Part shown: positions 44,205-55,466 of the stretch, one piece after another
Layout of the letters: each line of letters opens with the position of its first letter
Numbering within the stretch: position 1 is the first letter of the stretch
From: Gigaspora margarita
Taxonomy: Eukaryota; Glomeromycota; Glomeromycetes; Diversisporales; Gigasporaceae
Direction: 5' to 3'
Assembly: GCA_009809945.1 (NCBI GenBank)
Contig: WTPW01001108.1
Coordinates: 107,156-171,155, forward strand
DNA length: 64,000 nt
Position numbers and translations under genes: made by a program
Notes under the pieces: model-generated
Seen by the model: the letters and a program-made list of their open reading frames with translations, nothing else
Told to the model about the DNA's origin: nothing
Databases searched by the model: none

Positions 44205-45634
44205 GTCAGACTGGAATTAACATCTCTTGATGAGTAGTTTTCTTTTGATTTTTTTCTTTTTTTGTTATATTCCTTTATTTACTAAATGTTCTTTCTCTTT
44301 TTGACTTGTTTAGTTTTTTAGATTCTTTGTAACATGGAATACCAAATATTAGTGAAGTTGCTATTGTTGATATATTATTGATATGACAATATTTATTGGT
44401 TTTGGGTTTTGTTAATGTTCATACATGCATTTTGTTGTATATTTTTTTTTAAATAAATTGTGATATGGAATCAATACCAAGAATTTGTAAAGTTACTATT
44501 GCTAATGTATTATCAGTATAACAATGTTTGCTAATTTTTGGGGTTTGTCAATATTTGCTATATACATTTTATTACATGCTTTTTTTTAATAAAATTTGTA
44601 ATTATTATATAGTAACATTTAATCAAATACTATAATGTAAATATAACAAATGAACAAAAATTAAAAAGACTTGTTTTTCTTAAAATATATAAATACTGCA
44701 TGATTAGTTTTGATTGGTTGATTATGAGGTGTATAGCTATATAGGTGCATAAAAAACTTAAACCCTATTTTATTTTACTTTTCTTTTAAAATTTGAAAAA
44801 AATACTTAATTTTAGAAATTTTGATCAAAATTTCAAAAATAAGCTCATTGCTTTAGATTTTAAGAAATATAAAATAAATTAAAATAATACATTCTATGGT
44901 GTTCAACAAGTTTACACAGAGCAAAATTTAGAATCAATAATAAATTTTAAAGAATAATAGCATTTTGTATAATTTTATTAATTAAATTATTAAAAAGATT
45001 TACATAATTTAGCACATGTACAAAATCAGATATAATATAAAATCAAAAATAGTAATATTTTAAAAAAGTTCTTTTCAAAATTTTACTATAAAGCTTCTTA
45101 TTTTGGCCATGCATTATTCTCACCTCATACTAACTAAAAGAATATATTGTTTTTGTTGTTTTTATTTTATATTATATAGATCTTATTGATTGCATTAAAA
45201 TGCACTAGTAAAAATAATAAAATTCTATTAAAAATGTTATTATTTGAAATTTTACTAATTGATCATAACTTCTTGCATTATGTAAATTTGTTTAATACCA
45301 AAAAATATATCAAGTTGGTTTATTTTATTTTTTATTTTTAAAATTTGAAAAAAGGATGCTTAATTTAAAAATTTTATTCAAAATTCAAATTAAATATATT
45401 TGGCTCAAATTTTAAGGAAAATATACCAAAATGATACATTTTTTTAAAAAATTTAAAGCAAAAATACTTTATTATGAATTTGTAATAAAAATTTTCAAAA
45501 TTAAGCATTCTTTCTTCAGATTTTAAAAAAGTAAAATAAAATATTCTGATTTGAGGTATTTTATATTGTTGAACAAGTTTACTTAGTGCAAGAAGTTATG
45601 ATCAATTAGTAAAAATTCAAGTAAAATAATATTT
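44205..45634. other. Repeat debris with no gene
   Basis: Two direct copies of GGAATACCAAATATTAGTG/ATCAATACCAAGAATTTGTA-type sequence at about 44335 and 44465. 44870-45350 and 45400-45620 are decayed units of the CTTAGTGCAAGAAGTTA repeat. Confidence 0.5.
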
Positions 45635-45843
45635 GTCGCAGCTGATACTGAAAATAGCTGATGCTGAAATATGGGGCCATGATTTGAAAAATATGCCCTG
45701 CTCAAATCTATATATACTCTTTAATAATCAATTCTATCTCTAAACCTTAACCCAACTCTAAAAAAAAAACTAACAAAATTACCCCAAAAAATTTTTAAAA
45801 AATTTGTATCAAAATAGGTCCAAATTTTAGCATCAGCTGCAAC
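45635..45843. mobile_element. MITE with GTCGCAGCTGATAC ends
   Basis: GTCGCAGCTGATACTGAAAA and the complement of GTTGCAGCTGATGCTAAAAT. AATATTT flanks both sides, and the empty form resembles 5655. The core has CCTTAACCCAACTCTAA. Confidence 0.78.
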
Positions 45844-46790
45844 AATATTTTTAATAATTTTATTAATAATATTATACAAATGCTATAATTCTAAATTTTA
45901 CTAATTAATTCTAATTTTGTGCTCTAGATAAACATGTAAAATATTATCCCTTAAACCATATTCTAGCCAAATTTTGCTAGGAAATTTAAAAAATATTTAT
46001 AAATTTATAAATAAAACAACCCTTTATTAAAAATATAGAAAAAATATATATATATCTAGGATAATAATAGCCAAATCCAATGTACAGAGCAGGCTATAGT
46101 AATATGCACAGCATATTGTTAGTGCCTTTATAGAAGATACCTGATTCTCAAGTACTATTTCATTCTCTACTTTGAGGATACCAACTTTAATACATTTCTT
46201 TATAAGTACAATTTACCTCTACTACCTTCATTTTAATTCCTTAAATTATTTTTTAACACTTTTTTAATTACTCCTTTTTTAAATTTTATAAAATTTTTAG
46301 TGAATGCTATAACTCTAAAAATACATATCTATATTAATATGCAGAATAAAATACTTCTAATTATATTATATTAAACCCAAATCAATATGCTATATGGGGC
46401 CTTTGCAGTAGAAAGGGCAGATACGGCAATATATATAATTTTGAGATAATTGAATTTAATCATTTGTTTTGATTTTTAGACTGATTTGGGTCAATCAAAA
46501 TTCATGATTTTGATTGGTTAAATATAACATGTAATTAATAGGTAATCTCGTGATACACTTTTTCAACCTTGTCCAACTTTTTTTTACATTATATATCTTG
46601 TTTTTTTATTATGCAAATTGACTTTTATTTATAATTGAAAAATGTTGGTCACGTTGAAATTTACCAGAATTTAATAAAAACTTATTTTTTTATTTTGGGG
46701 TCATATTTGACCTTTTTACTAAAAAGCCCCATATACTGTAATTCACCTATCAAATCTTTACTACTGAATTAGAATATTCTTTTAGGGAGC

Positions 46791-47680
46791 TACTATTTCC
46801 ACCATGGTATTTTGCTATTTCCACCATGGTATTTTGCTATTTCCACCATGGTTACATGGAATTTTCTATTTTTAGAATTCAAAATAATAAACCTAATTCT
46901 AACTCTAACCTTACTAATACTAACCCTAACCCTAAAAACTAATAAGTGGATCCCAAGATACTTGGGATCAAAGAAGAGAACATAAGGATCAGCAAATTCA
47001 CTGTTACACAAAGCATAGAAACCGCTATCAAATAAAAAATCATGATTTGCGCAGAATTTTATTATTACAATTGACTTTGAGTTCTTAAGTAAAGTTGTTC
47101 TTTGGCTCAAAAAAATGCTAGTTTCTTAAGACGTATTTTATTAGTTTCTTAGTTAAAATTTTCACTACAATAAAAAAACTTATCAAAACGTATGTAAAGA
47201 AAAAAAATAAGTTAGAAAAAAGCTCGTCGAACGTAAAATCGTGATTTACACAGAATTTTATTATCACAATTGACTTTTGGCTCTTAAGCAAACTTGTTCT
47301 TTGGCTCAAAAAAATGCTAGTTTCTTAAGACGAGTTTTATTAGTTTCTTAGTAAAACGTTTTGCTACGATAAAAAAAACTTTTCAAAACGTATGTAAAGA
47401 AAATGAATAGTTTGCGTAATAGTGAATTTGCCGATCCTTATGTCCTCTTCTTTGATCCCAAGTATCTTGGGATCCACTTGGCCGATTTTGATGATTTAAC
47501 TACTATTAGAATTAGAAAAATGAGCTCTACAACTTTTAACTAGGAACCAAAGAAGGTTTACTTATTAGTTTTAGTGTTAGAATTATAGTAAATTTATAAT
47601 ATATTATATTAAATACTAAAAATAGAAATTTTCATGTAACCATGGTGGAAATAGCAAAATACTATGGTGGAAATAGGTAT
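46791..47680. mobile_element. Foldback whose ends are CTATTTCCACCATGG tandem repeats
   Basis: Left end has three and right end two copies of a 23-bp CTATTTCCACCATGGTATTT unit. An inner inverted pair at 46940-47010 and 47440-47490 contains the perfect palindrome CCAAGATACTTGG. Between them are two direct units of about 240 bp with GCTCAAAAAAATGCTAGTTT. Frames 46793-47110 and 47118-47309 are shadows of the two units. Confidence 0.75.
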
Positions 47681-47892
47681 ACCCTTCTTTTATTGCCATG
47701 AAAGTAGCTTTATTTAATACAAATGGCCTTTTACAATCCACAAATAAACTTTTTATTAAAGAATTCTAAATCTAAACTCATAATGTATTACTACGCAATA
47801 AAGACCATGGATATTATTCGAAGATTGCATCCCCTAAAAATAGTATACTAGAATTCAAAATAACACCCATGCACATCCTGAGATAGCATTCT

Positions 47893-48038
47893 AGGACCCC
47901 AAAATATACATAGATAGATCTGCACAAAAAACCTCAAAAATAAGCAAAAAAATTACTATAAATAGAAAAGATCTGTATAAAAACCCTCAAAAATAAGCAA
48001 ACTCATACCTGACCTATCTATGTATATTTTGGGGTCCT
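47893..48038. mobile_element. MITE with AGGACCCC ends, copy 1
   Basis: AGGACCCCAAAATATACATA and complement. 8-bp flanks AGCATTCT and AGCATGCT differ at one base. 146 bp. Confidence 0.85.
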
Positions 48039-48055
48039 AGCATGCTCCTTATATA

Positions 48056-48215
48056 CAGTGAAACCTCTCTAGGTGCACCCTCTATAAGTGCACACACTCT
48101 CTAAATGCACACTCAAATACTGGCACAATTATATATATTGTCTCTATAAATGCACTTCTAGTATAGTTCTCTAAGTGCATGTTGTTAAAATCTGGTACCA
48201 AGAGCATAATAGTAT
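48056..48215. mobile_element. Truncated Tc1/mariner-type MITE
   Basis: Begins with TA then CAGTGAAACCTCTCTAGGTG and follows the reverse complement of 43128-43300, but the far end repeat is missing. Confidence 0.7.
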
Positions 48216-48582
48216 ACCATATAAATGAATATATAATACATGAAAAAAAAATTGGGGTTGCTTCAAAATAGCACACATGCGCATACTCAAAATAGTGCGC
48301 AGATGATCAAAATATAGCACAGATGCATGTTATTTCATGGTAATACAGTATATCTGAAACCTATTTAACTCAAAAAAAAGCAAATTTCTAACCAACAAAA
48401 TTAACAACTATACTAGCTTTTGGAGCACTTTCTCTAACCCACACCTAGCTAGTATTGGACTCTTTATCCATAACAAAATATCAAATATAAATACATACTT
48501 ATACATTAATGATTATAAATTGGTCTTAATCTTTATTTTAAAAATATCTCTATTAGATTACTCTAAATCAATATTCCTACTA

Positions 48583-49238
48583 CAGTCTTCCTTCTCTACA
48601 ACCACCTCCTCTATAGTTACAATCTTTATATAATTACACAAAATTTAACTCCCATTTTTTTATATATAAAATACCTTTATATAATTACAAATAGTTTATA
48701 ATCACTATCACATTTTTTAGAAGCTTTTTGAAATCTTTAATTAGTAAAAATACTCTCATATAATCACAACATTATATATAAATGTTCAAGATTTACTATT
48801 TAGATTCCCAAAAGTAAGCTATCTTTTTTTGGATCAAAAGTTATACAAGAGATCAGAAGTAGTTTTTTTTTTTAGGTAAAATTGATGTTTAGTGATTGCA
48901 AGTAGTTGCTATATAATTTAGTTCAAATTTTACTATACAAATCAATTATAATTATTTAAGTAAAATTTTGACCTTCTGAATATGTTTACTTAAGCAATTA
49001 TGATCAATTTACATAGAATAATTTGGACTTTACTATGTAGTGACTATTATCAATCACAGGTTGTTTATTTTTGGATAAAAAAATTTTTTGGTTTTTTTTA
49101 GTAACTATTTGTGAATATAAAATATTTATTTTATATAATCACATAAAAATATTTTATATATTATTGTGACTATATAGGATATATATTTATAATCACACTC
49201 ATTTATACAAACTGCATGCTTATAGAGGAGGAAGACTG
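48583..49238. mobile_element. TA-flanked MITE, CAGTCTTCCTTC ends, hosting a foldback
   Basis: CAGTCTTCCTTCTCTACAAC and GAGGAGGAAGACTG with TA on both sides. Contains the partial AAAATAAGCTACC foldback at 48806-49126. 656 bp. Confidence 0.8.
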
Positions 49239-49741
49239 TACTAAAAAAACAACTTTAAAAAGAAATACAAGAACTAATTATAATATTATGCCAAAATTCC
49301 AAATACTAACTTATAATTGTAGAAGATTTTAATAGTTTTTCCAATTCTCAAACTGACCAATTATCTTCAAAAAAGACATTAAATATTTTATTAGTCACCA
49401 ATTTAAAGGTATCTATTGTGTTATCTTTTCTAATTTTCAAAATTTTACATTTTAACACTCTAATATTCAAAGCTATATAGACAAAATCTGAACTATTATA
49501 AGTATTATATATATTGAATATACTAAAATCCTTCTAAACAACTATCCTAAATTAGATCACAGTGTTATTATACTAGAAATATCTGTTATAATTAACAAAC
49601 TGAAAATATACAAATAATACAAATAAAAAAAATTTTATAGAAAAACTGCTATAAAGTAAATTTAGAAAGCTATGCAAACCAAACTCCTTTACAAAAATTA
49701 AATTTGCAAATTAATTTTATTACTAACCAAAATCAACTTAA

Positions 49742-50246
49742 GTACTAGTTCGCAAGTGAGTGATAGTAATTTTATAGTAAAATTTGGTGAAAATTTAATA
49801 TAAATTTTTATATTAATATGAAATCTGCAGATGCTACAAAGTAAAGTTAATTTTTTACTAAATCAACAATACATGTCCACTAATTGAAAATTGTAGAGCT
49901 CGTCTAGTCGCATCTAATGGTAGTTATATCATCCAAATTAGCCCAGTAGATAGCGAAATATCATCAAAAAACAATTTGCTGACTTGTTACATAGAATTTT
50001 ATATAGTTGGCCAATCGTTTTTGCCAATATCTCGCCATCCACTGGGCCGATTTGGATGATCTAACCACTGTTAGATGCATTTAGACGAGCTCTACAACTT
50101 TCAATTAGTAGACATATATCGTTAACTTAGTAAAAAATTAACTTTACTTTGTAGCATCTGCAGATTTCATATTAATATAAAAATTTATATTAAATTTTCA
50201 CCAAATTTTACTATAAAATTACTGTTTCTCACTCACGGACTAGTAC
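49742..50246. repeat. 505-bp palindrome flanked by TTAA
   Basis: Arms GTACTAGTTCGCAAGTGAGT and the complement of GTACTAGTCCGTGAGTGAG. TTAA at 49738-49741 and 50247-50250. The interior has the GATGATCTAACCACTGTTAG module and GAGCTCTACAACTTTCAATT in both arms. Confidence 0.78.
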
Positions 50247-50405
50247 TTAACAAGATATAATATTATATAATAAAAAATTAAAAGCAAATTTTTATCTTGT
50301 TATAAAATTGGTTATTTTTTACAAATTTGTATAAGAAATCACTTTAATTACTTTGATTAAAAGTTTTATTTAAATAATTTTACTATATCAAATATAGAAC
50401 ATGTT

Positions 50406-50930
50406 AGTCCTCCGGGCTGATAGCATAGCAGTTATGCTCCGAGAATACAAATCGCAAGGTTGCTGGTTCAATTCCTCCCAAAGGCAAAATAAAAAAGCTA
50501 GCCGATTAGGAAACTGATACACCGTGGGAAGACAGGGACCCAGGACGTCATACGACGGACTTAATAGGGCAGCCGTTATTTCAAGAATTTGTAGCTGTGA
50601 AGAAAATCGTGCTAGGACCCCAATTTGGAATAACTGAAATCACGAGGTAATGTGAGGCCCAAGTCTGGATCTACATGATACTACATGAACTCGTGGCGTC
50701 GCCAACCCGTTTAGGTAAAATTCCAGTTCGGTGTTCGGCATATGACCTCTCTGGGGGTCACTGCAGTGGGTCGTATCTAGGTGCTATTAGTAGTAACCAG
50801 GTGAAGTCAGGCTATTTGTAAACATGTTAATATAGTTAATAAAATGTAATACCCTCCGGGGTTCGCATAAAGATTTATAATAAAGTCACGGCAAGATTCG
50901 CCAAAGCTTAAAAAAAAAAAAAAAAAAAAA
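50406..50930 (+). mobile_element. tRNA-derived SINE, young and complete
   Basis: A box in GATAGCATAGCAGTTATG, B box GGTTCAATTCC at about 50464, an unrelated body, then AATAAAGTCACGGCAAG and an A-tail of about 20. Target duplication of about 15 bp: TATAGAACATGTT before it, TATAGAACAAGTT after it (one change). G+C content is far above its surroundings. Confidence 0.9.
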
Positions 50931-51209
50931 TATAGAACAAGTTCTTTTGATGCAATCTATAATAAAAATTATAATAAAAGCATAGGAATTTACTATAAAT
51001 TAGCTAAAAATTATCTCAGCTTTACTAATTAACTTAAAATCCAATTTAAAAGTTATATAAAACAAAAAAAATATATTGAGCTTAAAAACTGGTTGAAATT
51101 TTGTTAATTTTGCATGATTTCAAAATATAACTTTGTTAAAAACAAACATTTACTAATTTTAAAATACTAAATATATATAAAATTATACTTTGAACAACTT
51201 TGCTTAGTA

Positions 51210-52699
51210 TGGTCCGGTGCAAAAAGATTTGCACACCAAAAACATTAGTAATTTTTGTACTAAATAAAAGTTTTTAAATATTTGATTAATTATATAAAAT
51301 TTTTTTATATTAAATAAAGTAGGTTTCAATCTAACTTTTTATATAATTTTTATTATTTCAATACCAATTTATTTTAATAATTTTTAAAGGACCCCAAAAT
51401 ATACATAGATAGGTCAGGTTAATTATAGAGTTACTAAAAAAGGAAAGATCTGCAGAAAAAACTTCAAAAATAAGCAAAAAAATCACTATAAATAGAAAAG
51501 ATCTGCATAAAAAACCTCAAAAATAAGCAAACTTATACCTAACCTATCTATGTATATTTCGGGGTCCTATTTTTAATGCAAAACTTTTTGAATTTTTTAA
51601 AAAAAAATTTTTTTTTTAAAAAAAAAACTATTTTAAACATTTTCGAAACCAATTTGCATTTTTATAAGTTTGTACTATGCAAGTGCATTGATGCACATAT
51701 AATAAACATGTGATTAAATTTTGAGCAAATTTGGATTACTGGTTAAAAAAAATTACGTTTTAAAGTTAGATAATTAATAAATTATTAAAAATTTATTATA
51801 TGCTCCAACTTATAGAATTGGTAATAACTTTTGATCTACTGGTCCATTTTGAATGATTTAACTACCAAAATGTTCGTCTAAATGAGACGATTCTAACAAG
51901 CTCAAAATCTTTAAAATCCAATTACAGGATCCCAAGATCGTTCAACTTTTGTATAATTTCAATAGTAATTTTTAAATAAATTTCTTCATCATTGAATAAC
52001 TATTGATACACCAGTCCGTTTTAAATGATTTAACTGCCAAAATGCTTGTCTCATCGAGACGATTCTAACAAGCCCAAAAATGTTAAATTCTAATCACAGG
52101 ATCCCAATATCAATAAAGATTTGTATAATTTTAATCAAATTTGTTATATATATATAAACTAATTGGATTAAAATGATACAAATCTTTATCGATATTGGGA
52201 TCCTGTGATTGGAATTTAACGTTTTTGTGCTTGTTAGAATCGTCTCACTGAGACGAGCATTTTGGTAGTTAAATTATTCAAAAGGGCTGGGGGATCAATA
52301 GTTATTCAATGATAAAGAAATTTACTTAAAATCACTATTGAAATTACAAAAAGTTGAACGATCTTGGGATCCTGTGATTGGATTTTAATGATTATGTGCT
52401 AGTTAGAATCTTCTCATTTAGACGAGCATTTTGGCAGTTAAATGATTCAAAACGGACCAGTGGATCAAAAGTTATTACCGATTACAGAAATTGGTACAAT
52501 TTGTATATAGTAAATTTTTTTAAAAAAAGTTTTTATTAATAAAAGTTTTTATTTTAACAATAATATAATTAAAATAATTTTATTTTTATAAATCCGAATA
52601 GTAAATAAATATTTTGAATTAAAAAAATTAAAAATTAAATTATAAAAAAAAATTTTGAATCATAGCTATTCAATGTGCAAATCTTTTTGCACCGGACTA
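51210..52699. mobile_element. Palindromic TA-flanked element, GGTCCGGTGC type, copy 2
   Basis: Ends TGGTCCGGTGCAAAAAGATT and the complement of TAGTCCGGTGCAAAAAGATT, TA flanks. Removing it restores the CTTAGTAGCAAAATATAG found in reverse at about 41775. The second half (51810-52500) is a palindrome with four CTACTGGTCC modules. Confidence 0.85.
51388..51568. mobile_element. MITE with AGGACCCC ends, copy 2
   Basis: AGGACCCCAAAATATACATA and complement. Perfect 8-bp duplication ATTTTTAA at 51380-51387 and 51569-51576. Nested in 51210-52699. Confidence 0.88.
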
Positions 52700-54986
52700 T
52701 AGCAAAATATAGATTATCTTGACAAAAAAATAAGTTAGCTATAAGCTACATTAAAATGTTTGGTTTGTAATATAAACTTCTTTTTTTGCTAAGATAACTT
52801 GTTTTGGGCTTCTAGGTAAACTTGTTCAGCATGTAATTTTACTTTTATTAAAATTAAAAAAGATTTTTTTTGAATCTTTTACTAAGTAAAAAATGGTATT
52901 AAAGTTAAAAAGTTTTTTAAAAAAATATCTAATTTTGACTCCAAAAAATATGCTTTGACTTTAATATAAATAAAATTATATGCTAAACAAGTTTATTAAA
53001 AGCCCAAAACAGACTATTTTGACAAAAAAAAGAGTTTATATTACAAACAAAAATTTTTAAATTAGCATATAGCTAACTTATTTTTTTTGTCAAAATAATC
53101 TATATTTGCTACAAAGAAAGTTATTTAAAGCATAATTTTATATATATTTAGTGTTTTAAAATTAGTAAATTTTGTTTTTGACAAAGTTACATTTTGAAAT
53201 TATGCAAAATTAACAAAATTTTAACTTGGTTTTTAAGCTCAATTTTTATTTCTTTTCTTGTTCTATATAACTATTAAATTTAATTTTAAGTTAATTAAAA
53301 AGCTGAAGATAATCTTTAGCTAAATTTTATAGCAAAATTTATAAATTTTTATTATAATTTTTATTATAAACAACATTTGGACTTATTTTAAGGGGAAATG
53401 TTCTTTGTTTAATATGTTTAGTTAATATTTAATCTTAATAAAATGCTAATTAGGGTTCTAAACTTTTTGACCATTTTTTTGCTATATTTAATTCATAATT
53501 TTAGAAAACTGATCTTTTTAAGCTGTTTTTAATTATTATTGAAGTTGATAAAGAGTAACTTATCTACAAATTCTAGATATGTTTGTAATCCTTGTATTAG
53601 TTTTTGAGTTATCTAAGATCTAAAATTAACAATACAGGCCAACTGGATAGCTATAATCTATTTTTGCCATTTTACATATTAGATAGCTCAAAATACTATA
53701 AAAATCTAAGATCATTGTGATAATTTATATAGAATATTATTTATCTATAAATTTAATTATTAATAAGGAGATAATTGAAAAGGCAAGAATTTTAAAAATC
53801 TTGACCAAATATGGTATGCAAAACAGGGTCACCCAATTTGGAACCCTAATACTAGTCTTAAAATTATAAATTTTAAAGAATTTGTATATTTTAAATATGC
53901 AATTTGCAATATACATAATCTTGCACATATTTTAGTTATACATAAGAGTATAAAAAATTTTTTTCTATTTAATAATATAAAAAAAAATTTGAAAACATTA
54001 AATTAAAAAAATCTATTCTTATAAAAATATGATTTTCAAACCAAATTTTTAATACTAGCTAAGATATAGGCAGTTATTCTGTAAATTTATTACTATTTGA
54101 AGTTTAGCTTTTATAGTTGTATAAGATATTATAGCTTGTCCTGTTCATTAGATCTAGCTTTTATTAACTTAATCCTTCATATAAATAATAAAATTAGTAA
54201 GGAGTGTACTATTTATTACATATTATTTTTTACTTAATAGCTACTCTTATCCATATATAATATGATTACTCTATCTCAATTCTAATTAATTAATATAATA
54301 TATGGATGTAATTACTATCATTAGCCATATATTTATAATAAAATTATATAATAAATAGCATGCCTATAATAGTTAAGTTAAAGTCTAAAAAAGTAATTTT
54401 TGTATATTTATTAGGTATTATTTTATGCTGATATGAATAAAGAATCAAAATTAAGCATGTGACTTTATAATTCATTGCTTATTTTTGCTCAATTAAAATT
54501 AGCTACAAACTTTCTAATTTTTAAAATAAAAAACAAAAAGAAATTTTACTAACCCTAAATATAATTGGCTACTATATATATAGTTAATATGATAATAGGT
54601 TGCTATTTGTAATTTAGTATATATATATATTATAATTTACTAATTTATATACTTATAAAAAAATAAAAATTACTATAAGCACATTTTATAATATTTGTTA
54701 TAAATTATAAAATTTATTATATAAAATTAGAATATTATTAAATTTTGTAAGTTGTTATATTACATATTAATATAAATGACCAATTAGATTACATGTTCTT
54801 GTGTAACAAAACAAAAAAATTAACAAAAAATCAAAATTTAAAATAACTTGAAATTTCATTAAACAAACTAGTCTTGGACTACGAATTAAAAGTTTTAGCA
54901 TTTAAGTTTGTATAAATACATTTCTTCTAACTCTAATCTTAATACTTGTTCAATTTCTAACCTTAACTTTAATGTTTATTTAAATA

Positions 54987-55447
54987 CAGTACCGGACAGC
55001 AAAAACCATCCATTTTTTTTAGCATTGTTTAAAATCTAATAACTTCACAACAAGTAATTATTTTAAAAATTCCTCTTACAAATTTTTTATTTGTAACCTA
55101 AACTACAAATCTGTAAGACAGATTTTTAATATCTTGATTTTAAAGAAGTTATAAGGGTTTAAAGTTCAGCAACTTTTATAGTAAAGTAGAAATTTGGTGC
55201 AGGACAATCGACCAATCAGATTGATGCTTGATCACATGCTCGTAATTTGATTGGTTAATATTTATTATTAAAAATTACTAAATATAGTATAAAATCAAAA
55301 TTTGGCACTTATTATATAAAAAAAATTATTTTTATATTTTAACCAATCATAATTTTGTTACACAAAAATTAGCCAATCAGAATCGTTATAAAATTCTCAA
55401 ATTTGGCACCTTTAAAAAAAATGGATGGTTTTTGCTGTCCAGTACTG
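54987..55447 (+). mobile_element. Tc1/mariner-type MITE, copy 2
   Basis: Same family as 337-778 in opposite orientation. CAGTACCGGACAGCAAAAAC ends, TA at 54985-54986 and 55448-55449. Confidence 0.88.
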
Positions 55448-55466
55448 TATAAACCTGTGATATTAC

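Noticed and set aside
46793-47309. Two related frames beginning MSQRT
   Set aside because: They are the two direct units of a foldback element; no family feature and no start context. Kept only as a remark in the findings.
50406-50490. A functional tRNA gene
   Set aside because: A and B boxes are present but the acceptor stem does not pair and the sequence continues into a SINE body with A-tail.
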